From positions 1 through 17,754 of the forward strand of contig JANPIS010000142.1 of assembly GCA_031425095.1 (NCBI GenBank): a stretch of DNA of 17,754 nucleotides, given 5' to 3'. The notes below the pieces were generated by a model, which was not told the DNA's origin, did not search any database, and saw only the letters and a list, made by a program, of their open reading frames with translations. The position numbers and the translations under genes were made by a program. Within the stretch, counting starts at the first letter, position 1. Each line of letters begins with the position of its first letter. Source of the stretch: JANNXQ01 sp031425095. GTDB lineage: Bacteria; Verrucomicrobiota; Verrucomicrobiia; Chthoniobacterales; Chthoniobacteraceae. This document shows positions 7,029-14,165 of this stretch, piece by piece.

Positions 7029-7110
7029 GAAAGGATGAAGGATGAGGGATGAAGGATGAAGTGATCTGCGCTCGCGGCTTCATCCTTCATCCTTCCGCCT
7101 TCATCCTTTC
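7029..7110 (+). repeat. Long inverted repeat of a GGATGAA heptamer between the OmpA-like and FHA-ABC genes
   Basis: The left arm, 7029-7061, contains GGATGAA-type heptamers in near-tandem. The right arm, 7078-7110, contains the reverse complement (TTCATCC units). By hand alignment the two 33-nt arms pair with only three mismatches around a 16-nt loop (7062-7077). The right arm ends 3 nt before the ATG at 7114, leaving no room for a Shine-Dalgarno sequence. In RNA it would be a very stable hairpin that could end the upstream message or block entry of ribosomes on the transporter gene. It may equally be a mobile palindromic repeat. Confidence 0.85.
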
Positions 7111-7113
7111 CGT

Positions 7114-9372
7114 ATGAGCGCTTACCTCGCCGTCGTCCGCGGCCTGCCGCCGCGCGCCTATACCCTTGCGCCGGGGACCTCCATCGCCGGACGCGCGCCG
7201 GACGCGGCGATCGAACTCACCCACGTCGAGATCTCGCGCCATCACTGCCGCTTCATCTGGAATGGCGAGCAGTGCCTCGTCGAAGACATGGGCAGCGTCC
7301 GCGGCACGAGCGTGAATGGCGAGCGCATCGCCGTCGTCACGACGCTCGAGCCGGGCGATGAGATCTCCATCGGGCCCGCGGTGCTCAAGTTTGCCATCGG
7401 CGACATGCCTGCGGCGGGCTCCGAAGCGGCCGCGCCTGCGCGCTCTGCGGAGGCGCAAATGCTCGTGCGCGGCGTGCGGGCGGACCGCATCCCGGTGGAC
7501 GCGGAGTTCACGCTCGGCCGCGATCCCGAAGCGGAGGTCTGGCTCAACGATCCCGCCGTCTCCCGCCAGCACGCGACGGTGAAGCCCGGCCCGCGCGGCG
7601 GCTGTGTGGTCTCGGATCTCAATTCGAGTGGCGGCTCCTTTGTGAACGGGCATCGCTTCGACACCCACGAGCTCACCGTCGGCGATCGTCTGCAGATCGG
7701 ACCCTTCACTTTCCAATACGACGGGCAGGCGCTCGTCCGCGTGTCGCAGACCTCGGGCGGGCGGATCGACGCCACCAGCCTCATCGCGCGCTCGGAGTCC
7801 GGACAGGCGATCCTCGACGACGTCACGCTGCACGTCGCGCCCTCGCGTTTTGTCGGCATCCTCGGCCCGAGCGGCGCAGGGAAATCTTCGCTGCTGCACA
7901 CGCTCGCCGGACTGCGCGCACCGGAGGCCGGCGTCGTCCTCCTCAACGGCGTGGACATCTACGCGAATCGCGCGCACGCCACGGTGTTCGGGTTTGTCCC
8001 GCAGGAAGACATCGTGCATCCCGAGCTCCGCGTGGGGGAAGCCCTGCGCTTTGCCGCCCGCTTGCGACTGCCCGCGGATACGCCGGACCTCGAACTGCAA
8101 AAGCTCATTCTGCAAACAATGGAGCAACTCGGCCTGCGCGAGCATTCAGGCAAACCCATCACACGGCTCTCCGGCGGCCAGCGCAAACGCGTGAGCGTCG
8201 GCGCGGAGTTGCTCGCGCGACCGGCGATTCTCTTCCTCGATGAGCCGAGCTCGGGCCTCGATCCCGCCACGGAATTCCAGCTCATGGAGCTGCTCCGCGA
8301 TCTCGCGGATACCGGCTGCACGATCGTCTGCACGACGCACGTGATGGAGAATGCCTACCTCATGGATCAGCTCGTGGTGCTGACCGGCGGCTGCCTCGCC
8401 TTCCGCGGCACCGCACAGGAAGCGCGCGAATATTTCGGCGTACCGAAGCTCACCGCGCTTTATGAGCGAATGCTGGAGCGGCCTGCGACCGAGTGGCGCG
8501 AGGAATTTGCCGCGAAAGCCGGCGCCGATACCGCCGCCCCCGCGCCCGAGAAGAGCGTTGCCGCACCGGTGCGCCGTCCGTTCGCCTTGCCCATCCTGCT
8601 CCAGCGCCAGTGGTCGATCCTGCGTGCGGATTGGCGGAACTTTCTCCTCCTCGCCGGACAGCCGCTCGTCATCGCCGCGCTCGTCGCATGGACCAGCGAT
8701 GACCGCTCGCTGATCCTCTTCTTCACCTACATCGCCACGCTCTGGCTCGGCTGCAGCAATGCCGCGCAGGAGATCGTGAAGGAGATCGCCATCTACCGTC
8801 GCGAACGGCTCGTCGGGGTCGGCCCGCACGCGTATCTCGCGAGCAAATTTCTCTTCCTCACCGTGCTCACCGCCGCGCAGGGATTGCTCCTCTACGCCGC
8901 TGTGAATCTCTTCGAGTTCGGCCTCGGCGGCACCGTGTGGTGGCAGGTGCTCGGCGTGCTCGGCACTGCGCTCGCAGCCGTCGGACTCGGCTCGGCGATC
9001 TCCGCGTGGTCGCGCTCCTTGATGCAGGCCGTGATGATCGTCCCGCTCGTGCTCATCCCGCAGATCCTCTTCTCTGGCTTCACCGTGGAAGTGCGCGACA
9101 TGCGCCCGAGCGTGCTCACCGTGAGCGGCTTCATGCCCACCTTCGCCGCACAGAGCGTCATGGACACGAGCTTCCTCTGGAAAGAGCGCGTCGCTGGCGA
9201 CCTCATCTCCGATCACCCGAAGCCCGTCTCCAATCTCCGCGCGCGCGGCTACGTAAAAACCGGCGCCATTTTCGAGAACCCAAAACCCGCGACGCTCGGC
9301 CTACTCACCCACGCGCTCTGGGCGGTGGCGACCTACGTGCTCTCCTGGCTCGCACTCCGCCGCCGCGCTTAG
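7114..9372 (+). CDS. ABC transporter with two N-terminal FHA domains (FHA-FHA-ATPase-ABC2 membrane domain)
   Basis: This 752-residue half-transporter has two FHA phosphothreonine-binding domains in front. FHA1 (about 20-93) has GRAPD at 26, SRHH at 41-44 and NGER at 68. FHA2 (about 130-205) has GRDPE at 135, SRQH at 150-153 and NGH at 178. All core FHA residues are kept in both. The ATPase follows: Walker A GPSGAGKSS (251-259), signature LSGGQRKRVSVG (342 on), Walker B ILFLDEP (362-368) and His399 in TTHV. LDEPSSGLDPAT and the C-terminal layout put it in the ABCG/White-type group. About six membrane helices lie between 510 and 750. The order matches mycobacterial Rv1747, which is controlled by a Ser/Thr kinase through its FHA domains (established for that protein). 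Regulation by phosphorylation here is inference, and no kinase gene is in the window. The substrate is unknown. Confidence 0.92.
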   Translation: MSAYLAVVRGLPPRAYTLAPGTSIAGRAPDAAIELTHVEISRHHCRFIWNGEQCLVEDMGSVRGTSVNGERIAVVTTLEPGDEISIGPAVLKFAIGDMPAAGSEAAAPARSAEAQMLVRGVRADRIPVDAEFTLGRDPEAEVWLNDPAVSRQHATVKPGPRGGCVVSDLNSSGGSFVNGHRFDTHELTVGDRLQIGPFTFQYDGQALVRVSQTSGGRIDATSLIARSESGQAILDDVTLHVAPSRFVGILGPSGAGKSSLLHTLAGLRAPEAGVVLLNGVDIYANRAHATVFGFVPQEDIVHPELRVGEALRFAARLRLPADTPDLELQKLILQTMEQLGLREHSGKPITRLSGGQRKRVSVGAELLARPAILFLDEPSSGLDPATEFQLMELLRDLADTGCTIVCTTHVMENAYLMDQLVVLTGGCLAFRGTAQEAREYFGVPKLTALYERMLERPATEWREEFAAKAGADTAAPAPEKSVAAPVRRPFALPILLQRQWSILRADWRNFLLLAGQPLVIAALVAWTSDDRSLILFFTYIATLWLGCSNAAQEIVKEIAIYRRERLVGVGPHAYLASKFLFLTVLTAAQGLLLYAAVNLFEFGLGGTVWWQVLGVLGTALAAVGLGSAISAWSRSLMQAVMIVPLVLIPQILFSGFTVEVRDMRPSVLTVSGFMPTFAAQSVMDTSFLWKERVAGDLISDHPKPVSNLRARGYVKTGAIFENPKPATLGLLTHALWAVATYVLSWLALRRRA

Positions 9373-9429
9373 CGACCGATGTCCGCGGTTGTGCCCGCAA
9401 AATTCCGCCGCTACCGTCCCCACGCGCTC

Positions 9430-9654
9430 ATGAAGCCTGTCATCAATCTCGAGGAAAACATCGGCAAGACGGTGGGAAGGCGAACGCCGCCGCGCGACGC
9501 CTTCGCCTACGGCATGGGCTTGCAGAAGACGGGCGCGCAGCTCCTCGCGACCTTTGGCCACAAAGGCGTGCCGCGGGGTGTCTATCGTTTTCATTCTCAC
9601 GAAGAAGCCGACGCATGGCTGATGAAACACCTGACCCGGAGCCGGACGAGCTAG
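9430..9654 (+). CDS. Small hypothetical protein, partner of the adjacent nucleotidyltransferase
   Basis: This is a 74-residue basic soluble protein with no recognised domain. Visible features are an N-terminal NLEENIGKTVGRRTPP stretch, a small Gly/Ala-rich middle, and a C-terminal GVYRFHSHEEADAWLMKHL segment with His and acidic residues. The preferred start is ATG at 9430; an in-frame ATG at 9379 would add 17 residues (rich in Arg/Pro/Ala), and neither has a good ribosome site. It begins 57 nt after the FHA-ABC stop, and its 3' end overlaps the nucleotidyltransferase by 40 nt, so the two are very likely co-translated. By position it could be the antitoxin or cofactor of that protein, which is inference from gene order only. 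Confidence 0.65.
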   Translation: MKPVINLEENIGKTVGRRTPPRDAFAYGMGLQKTGAQLLATFGHKGVPRGVYRFHSHEEADAWLMKHLTRSRTS

Positions 9655-10136
9655 TCTCCCGGACCCCGCAGGAGGAGGATCTCGTCGCGATCTGCCGGCG
9701 GTTGAATGAACTCGGCGCCCGTTACCTCGTCTGCGGCGGCTTTGCCATCATCCAGGCCGGCTACCCGCGTTTCACCGGCGACATCGACCTGCTCGTCGAT
9801 GCCTCGCTCGAGAACGAACGCAAAGTCTTCCAGGCGCTCGAGATTCTGCCCGACCAGGCCGTCCTCCAACTCGATCCTGGAGACATCGCCCGGCACGTCG
9901 TCTGCCGCGTTTCCGACGACGTGCTCGTCGATCTCATGGGTGCTGCCAGCGGGATCGAATACGCCGAAGCATCGCGTGAGGTCATCATCCGGGAAGTCCA
10001 GGGCGTGCCCATCCCCTTCGCCTCGCCGCAGCTCCTGTGGCGGATGAAGCGGCACACCCACCGCGAGAAAGATCGCCCCGACCTGCTCTTCCTCCGCCAG
10101 CTCTTCGAAGCCCAGGGCATCACGCCACCCGAGTGA
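9615..10136 (+). CDS. AbiEii-like nucleotidyltransferase family protein
   Basis: This 173-residue protein has a DNA polymerase beta-type nucleotidyltransferase core. Seen: YLVCGGFAIIQAGYPR with Gly41-Gly42, then FTGDIDLLVD with the Asp56-x-Asp58 metal pair, and VLVDLM with a third carboxylate at Asp106. A basic segment, KRHTHREKDRPDLLFL, lies at about 135-150. The Pro-Arg-x-Thr-x-Asp-Ile-Asp pattern is typical of the AbiEii/AbiGii-type and related minimal nucleotidyltransferases. Known AbiEii members act as toxins that modify tRNA, but many family members are unstudied. The open frame extends far upstream inside the FHA-ABC gene, but that part is a shadow; ATG at 9615 fits the domain start. 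It overlaps the 74-aa gene by 40 nt and is followed 1 nt after its stop by a strong hairpin. Confidence 0.82.
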   Translation: MADETPDPEPDELVSRTPQEEDLVAICRRLNELGARYLVCGGFAIIQAGYPRFTGDIDLLVDASLENERKVFQALEILPDQAVLQLDPGDIARHVVCRVSDDVLVDLMGAASGIEYAEASREVIIREVQGVPIPFASPQLLWRMKRHTHREKDRPDLLFLRQLFEAQGITPPE

Positions 10137-10137
10137 G

Positions 10138-10167
10138 CGCTCCGGAGAATTGCATTGCTCCGGAGCG
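10138..10167 (+). terminator. Perfect 10-bp stem-loop after the nucleotidyltransferase gene
   Basis: CGCTCCGGAG (10138-10147), a 10-nt loop, then CTCCGGAGCG (10158-10167) form an exact inverted repeat starting 2 nt after the stop codon. No T run follows (ACAGGCG), so if it terminates transcription it does so without a U tract. It could also be a binding site, since the inner CTCCGGAG is itself palindromic. The rest of the 91-nt spacer holds the repeats at 10202-10227 and no clear promoter. Confidence 0.55.
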
Positions 10168-10201
10168 ACAGGCGCTGCATGAGAGTCAGCGTGACAATCA
10201 C

Positions 10202-10227
10202 ACTCAGGGACTCAACTCAGGGAACGA
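10202..10227 (+). repeat. Tandem 13-nt repeat carrying the ribosome site of the first transglutaminase gene
   Basis: ACTCAGGGA occurs at 10202-10210 and 10215-10223, a 13-nt period, with the second copy's AGGGA (10219-10223) 4 nt before the GTG start at 10228. The first copy offers a duplicate ribosome-site-like AGGGA. It may be a slippage product or a regulator's half-sites. Confidence 0.5.
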
Positions 10228-11103
10228 GTGGAATTCGAAATCACCCACCTCACTCACTATAAATACAGCCACCCAGCCGCCGAAGCCTATGGCGAGGCGC
10301 GGCTGACCCCGCCGACGCTTCCGCACCAAGAGGTGGTGAGTCATCGGTTGGCGCTGGACCCGGAGGTGAAGACCTCGACCTACACCGATCACTTCGGCAA
10401 TCAGGTCGATTTCTTTTCGCTCCCCTTCCGCCATCGGCAGCTCACGCTGAGGAACGAAATCGTCGTGCGCACCGATGCGCCGCGCCGGCCGCAGGAGAGC
10501 CTCGACCTGCCATTCCTCGATGCACGGCAGATCCTGAACTCCGCACTGACCGACATCTTCGAGTACCTGCAGCCGACGGAGGTCGTGGAAACGGGACGCG
10601 AGGCGGCCACTTGGGCGCGCAAATTTTTCCCCGCGGATGCACCGCTCGGCGAAGCACTCGAGAAGCTGAATCACGCGATCCACCGCGAATTCGAATACGA
10701 ACCCGGGACGACGGAAAACTCCACCCCACTCTCCACCGTGTGGAAGACGCGCACCGGGGTCTGCCAGGACTTCGCGCACATCGGCCTGAGCGTGCTGCGC
10801 ACCGCGGGGCTCCCGGCTCGCTACGTCTGCGGTTACATCGAGACCGACGCGCAGGCGACGAGCGACCGTCTCACCGGTGCCGTCGCGACCCATGCGTGGA
10901 TCGATGTGCTCGTCCCCGGCATGACCTGGGTGTCGCTCGATCCGACCAATCGCCAGTGGGTCGATGAACGTTACGTCGCCGTGAGCTACGGTCGCGATTA
11001 TCGCGATGCGACACCCCTACGCGGCACCTTCAAGGGGAGCGGCGGGCAGAAGATGACCGTGCAAGTACACATGAAGCGCCGACGGGAAAGGACGCGCGCG
11101 TGA
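10228..11103 (+). CDS. Transglutaminase-like family protein (first of two)
   Basis: This 291-residue cytosolic protein has the two-part layout of bacterial transglutaminase-like proteins. An N-terminal beta domain (about 1-85, starting MEFEITHLTHYKYSHPA) is followed by the cysteine-protease-like core. The catalytic triad is intact: Cys179 in TRTGVCQDFAHIGLSVLR, His222 in THAWIDV, and Asp238 in VSLDPTN. The family includes peptidases and amide-bond transferases, and the substrate here is unknown. There is no signal peptide. GTG at 10228, preceded by AGGGA, is the best start. Its stop overlaps the next gene as GTGA. Proteins of this type are usually found beside DUF2126, circularly permuted ATP-grasp and alpha-E genes (established gene-neighbourhood knowledge); here only DUF2126 and a second transglutaminase are present. 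Confidence 0.9.
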   Translation: MEFEITHLTHYKYSHPAAEAYGEARLTPPTLPHQEVVSHRLALDPEVKTSTYTDHFGNQVDFFSLPFRHRQLTLRNEIVVRTDAPRRPQESLDLPFLDARQILNSALTDIFEYLQPTEVVETGREAATWARKFFPADAPLGEALEKLNHAIHREFEYEPGTTENSTPLSTVWKTRTGVCQDFAHIGLSVLRTAGLPARYVCGYIETDAQATSDRLTGAVATHAWIDVLVPGMTWVSLDPTNRQWVDERYVAVSYGRDYRDATPLRGTFKGSGGQKMTVQVHMKRRRERTRA

Positions 11104-11951
11104 AGGTCGAGATCCGCTACGCCAGCTCGTACACCTACGAACGCCGCGTCTCCTTCTCCCCGCATCTCTTCCGTCTCATCCCGAAGGTGGATCGCAATCT
11201 CAAGGTCCGCAGCTTCGACTTCACGACGAACCGCGGCGCGGTGACGAACTGGCGGCGCGACCTTTTCGACAACGAAGTCGCCTCCTGCTTTTACCCAAAC
11301 TTCTCCACCACGCTCAGCGTGAAGTTGAAGCTGTCGCTCGAGGTGGATGCGAAGAACGCGTTTGGCTTCCTGCTCGAGCCGCATGCGCTGCATGTCCCCT
11401 TTGCCTACCGCGCATCGGACATGCGCATGCTGAGCCCCTATCTCCTGCAGTCGGAGCCGACGCCGCAACTTCGCTTCTGGCGGCCGCCGGTGACGCAACG
11501 CCCGACCATCGACACCCTCGTCGAGCTGAATAGCGCGCTGCACGCTCATCTCGGCTATGAGCGGCGCGACGAAGGTGCCGCCCGGCCTGCCGCGGAGACG
11601 CTGCGGCTGGGTAGCGGGTCGTGCCGCGACTTTGCCGTGGTCATGGTGGAAGTATTGCGCGGGCTCGGCCTCGCGGCGCGCCACGCCAGTGGCTACCTCT
11701 GTGAATTCGGCGAGGGCGAAAAGCGCGCCGAGGGAGCGCTGCACGCGTGGATCGAGACCTTCCTACCCGGCGCCGGCTGGGTCGGCATGGATCCGACGAA
11801 CGGCACCTTCTGCGACCATCACCATCTCACCGCCGCGGTCGGCCTGACTCCGGCGGACATCGCGCCGATCGTCGGCTCCTACTATCACCAGACCGAAGTG
11901 CCGCACGAGATGCAGGCGACTCTCGAAATCGTGCCGAATGGGAAACTCTGA
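11100..11951 (+). CDS. Transglutaminase-like family protein (second of two)
   Basis: This 283-residue protein also has an N-terminal beta domain (about 1-100, starting MKVEIRYASSYTYERRVSFS) and a transglutaminase core with Cys175 in GSGSCRDFAVVMVEVLR, His215 in LHAWIE and Asp231 in GMDPTNG. It differs clearly from the first copy: the linker after the beta domain contains LLEPHA and LRFWRPP, and a His-rich CDHHHLT follows the Asp. This is the form normally fused to the front of DUF2126 proteins, so here the common long protein is split in two genes. The GTG start at 11100 overlaps the preceding stop (GTGA), and its own end overlaps the DUF2126 start by 14 nt. All three are tightly coupled. Confidence 0.9.
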   Translation: MKVEIRYASSYTYERRVSFSPHLFRLIPKVDRNLKVRSFDFTTNRGAVTNWRRDLFDNEVASCFYPNFSTTLSVKLKLSLEVDAKNAFGFLLEPHALHVPFAYRASDMRMLSPYLLQSEPTPQLRFWRPPVTQRPTIDTLVELNSALHAHLGYERRDEGAARPAAETLRLGSGSCRDFAVVMVEVLRGLGLAARHASGYLCEFGEGEKRAEGALHAWIETFLPGAGWVGMDPTNGTFCDHHHLTAAVGLTPADIAPIVGSYYHQTEVPHEMQATLEIVPNGKL

Positions 11952-13965
11952 TCCACTCGAAGCCGTCGCCGACGCCGTCGAATCCGCGTTCGCCCGCCGC
12001 CGGGTAAAACTCACGCTCGGGGGCGAACCCACCTACGTCCCCGACGAACCGCTCGGCCCGGAATGGAGCATCGCCGCGCTCGGTCCGACGAAGCTTCGCT
12101 ACGCCTACGCACTCACCGACGCGCTGATCGCGCAGTCGCTGCCGAATGCCGTCGCGATCTACTCGCCTGGCAAATCCTACCCTGGCGAAACGAACCCGCG
12201 CTGGGCGATCAATCTCGTCTGGAATCGCAACGGCGCCGCATTCGTCTCCGCGCTCGAGGATGTCCCCGAGGGCAGCGAGCCTGCGGATGAGAAGGCGGTA
12301 GAAAAGTTTACCACGCACTTGCTCCGCCGCCTCCGCCTGAAATCCGGCTGGCTCACGGCCATCGATCCCGCGCAGCCCGATCACGTCGTTCGCGTGCTGC
12401 CACTCGATCACGACGGGCGGCGCTTCCGCACCGATGACTGGGGACTCGGCCCGAAGTTTGAACTCCTCCGCACCGACGGCCCGGCCGGATTGCGGCTCCC
12501 GCTGCATCTCGTGGACGCAAAATCCAGCCGGCGCGCGCTCACCGTCGAGGTGCTCGATGGCACGCTGCACGTCTTCCTCCCCCCGCTCCTGCAATCCGGC
12601 TTTCTCGCGCTCTTCGAGCACGTCACGCAATCGCTCCACGCGGCGCAACTCGGCCCCGCGATCTACGGCGGCTACGTGCCTTCCGACGAAGCCGACGAGT
12701 GGTCGCGCCTCGCCATCGGTGCCGATCCCGGCGTGCTTGAGATCAATCTCCCGCCGTGTGCGACGTGGCGCGAATATCGTGACTGGATGGCGAAGTTGGA
12801 GCGCGCCGCGACGTCGGTTGGCCTGCGTTCGTTCAAGCGCTTCGCGGGCACCGACGAACTCGGCACCGGCGGCGGCAATCACGTGCTCTTCGGCGGCCCG
12901 AGCCTCGATACCAATCCGCTCTTCACGCATCCGCGCTGGGTCACCTCGATCCTCCGCTACTGGCAGCATCATCCGTCACTCGCGTATCTCTTCACCGGCC
13001 AGTACGTCGGCCCGTCGTCGCAGGCGCCACGCCCCGACGAATCCTCCAGCGCGCACTACGACCTCGAGATGGCCTACCGCTTCCTTGAGTCACTGCCGCC
13101 CGGCGACCATCGCCACCTGCTGAGCGAGACGCTGCGCCATCTTCACACCGACGGCACCGGCAATACGCACCGCAGCGAGATCAGCTTCGACAAATTCTGG
13201 AACGTGAACTTCGACGGCGGGTGTCGCGGGCTCATCGAATTCCGCGCGATCGAATCCCTGCCGAGCGCCGAATGGATGTCGGCCGTCGCGCTGCTCTGGC
13301 ACGCTCTCGCCGCAATGCTGCTCGAGAAACCCTTCGCCAAGGAACTGCTCGAACACGGCGACGCACTCCACGACCGCTACTTCCTGCCCGCCTTCATCTG
13401 GGCGGACTTCGAGCGCGTCCGTGCCGATCTCCGCCGTGCGGGTTTTCCGCTGCCCGTCGAACCTTTCCGCTCCATCGCCGACTGGCGTTGCCCGGTGCTG
13501 CTCGAACATCGCGACGGCGACGCCGCGCTCACCATCCGCCGCGGGCTCGAAGGCTGGCCCCTCCTTTCCGAGACGCCGATCGAAGGCGGCACCACCAGCC
13601 GCTTCGTGGATACATCGATGGAACGGCTCGAGTTTCTCGCCAGCCCCGAGCTCGCGCAGAACTGGCAGATTTTCGTGCAAGGTCGCCGTCTCGCACTACT
13701 CCCCTTTCCACGCGGCTCCTTCGGCGTCGGCCTGCGCTACCGCCGCAGCGCGCTCTATCCGTCGCTCCATCCCGGCGTCGCCCCGCACCTCCCGCTGCAC
13801 ATCGTCCTGCGTCGTGGTCGCGAAGCGAAACACTACCGCCTCACTGGCGATCGCCGCCACTTCGAACCCGCCAGCGCAAAAGACCCCGCGCCGCCAACTC
13901 TCACCCGCAGCCCCTGCCGCACCCTGAAACCAAACCTCCTCACCTGCGACCTCCGGCTGACGTGA
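11938..13965 (+). CDS. DUF2126 family protein (putative amidoligase-type partner of transglutaminases)
   Basis: This 675-residue protein matches the DUF2126 region normally found behind a transglutaminase domain. Seen: VKLTLGGEPTYVPDEP near residues 23-38, the family's hallmark start. A conserved central block holds GGGNHVLFGGP and SSSAHYDLEMAYRFLESLP. A later block holds NTHRSEISFDKFWN (His411) and GLIEFRAIESLP (Glu434, Arg436), which resembles the Glu-x-Arg pattern of carboxylate-amine ligases. Comparative genomics has linked this family to amidoligases, but no reaction is proven that I know of. The last 30 or so residues are Pro/Thr/Arg-rich and may be a dispensable tail. The ATG at 11938 overlaps the transglutaminase by 14 nt. 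It ends 13 nt from a convergent tRNA gene; no ATP-grasp or alpha-E gene follows. Confidence 0.87.
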   Translation: MGNSDPLEAVADAVESAFARRRVKLTLGGEPTYVPDEPLGPEWSIAALGPTKLRYAYALTDALIAQSLPNAVAIYSPGKSYPGETNPRWAINLVWNRNGAAFVSALEDVPEGSEPADEKAVEKFTTHLLRRLRLKSGWLTAIDPAQPDHVVRVLPLDHDGRRFRTDDWGLGPKFELLRTDGPAGLRLPLHLVDAKSSRRALTVEVLDGTLHVFLPPLLQSGFLALFEHVTQSLHAAQLGPAIYGGYVPSDEADEWSRLAIGADPGVLEINLPPCATWREYRDWMAKLERAATSVGLRSFKRFAGTDELGTGGGNHVLFGGPSLDTNPLFTHPRWVTSILRYWQHHPSLAYLFTGQYVGPSSQAPRPDESSSAHYDLEMAYRFLESLPPGDHRHLLSETLRHLHTDGTGNTHRSEISFDKFWNVNFDGGCRGLIEFRAIESLPSAEWMSAVALLWHALAAMLLEKPFAKELLEHGDALHDRYFLPAFIWADFERVRADLRRAGFPLPVEPFRSIADWRCPVLLEHRDGDAALTIRRGLEGWPLLSETPIEGGTTSRFVDTSMERLEFLASPELAQNWQIFVQGRRLALLPFPRGSFGVGLRYRRSALYPSLHPGVAPHLPLHIVLRRGREAKHYRLTGDRRHFEPASAKDPAPPTLTRSPCRTLKPNLLTCDLRLT

Positions 13966-13978
13966 CATCCCACGCGCG

Positions 13979-14050
13979 TGGGCAGTGAGGGATTCGAACC
14001 CCCGACCAACTCGGTGTAAACGAGCCGCTCTACCACTGAGCTAACTGCCC
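13979..14050 (-). tRNA. tRNA-Val (anticodon UAC)
   Basis: Read on the minus strand, the acceptor arms GGGCAGT and ACTGCCC pair perfectly. The D-arm GCTC-AGTGGT-AGAGC, anticodon arm GCTCG/CGAGT with loop TTTACAC, and T-arm with TTCGAAT are all in place. The anticodon is TAC (UAC), reading GUA and other valine codons. The discriminator is A, and CCA is not encoded. A small variable loop (TGGTC) makes it class I. The gene lies 13 nt beyond the convergent DUF2126 stop. Confidence 0.96.
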
Positions 14051-14067
14051 GGCGCGAAACGCTGCGC

Positions 14068-14095
14068 ACTATGCGGCGGCGCGGCGGAAAGTGAA
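14068..14095 (-). promoter_or_regulatory. Candidate sigma-70 promoter for tRNA-Val
   Basis: On the minus strand, TTCACT (14095-14090) and CATAGT (14073-14068) are separated by 16 nt. Each matches consensus in 4 of 6 positions, and the -10 ends 17 nt before the mature tRNA 5' end. Placement is good but the boxes are weak. Read-through from the upstream ABC operon is an alternative. The rest of the 115-nt gap to the permease stop shows no clear terminator. Confidence 0.35.
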
Positions 14096-14165
14096 GGTGG
14101 AATGTGCGCCGGGAGTCTGCTGCAGCTCATTATCGGCGGTTCCGAGTCGTGGTTCCTGCCTTCGC

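Noticed and set aside
7029..7110. CRISPR array
   Set aside because: The repeats are heptamers without unique spacers, in inverted rather than spaced direct arrangement.
7087..9216. Long minus-strand frames opposite the FHA-ABC gene
   Set aside because: They are shadows of a gene with intact FHA and ABC motifs and have no recognisable domain or ribosome site.
8937..9614. Upstream extension of the nucleotidyltransferase frame
   Set aside because: It runs inside the FHA-ABC membrane domain in another frame. The Arg/His-rich translation is not protein-like; the domain begins after ATG 9615.
13833..14069. A minus-strand 78-codon open frame over the tRNA
   Set aside because: Its translation (SSVVERLVYTELVGG) is the usual artefact of reading a tRNA gene as protein.
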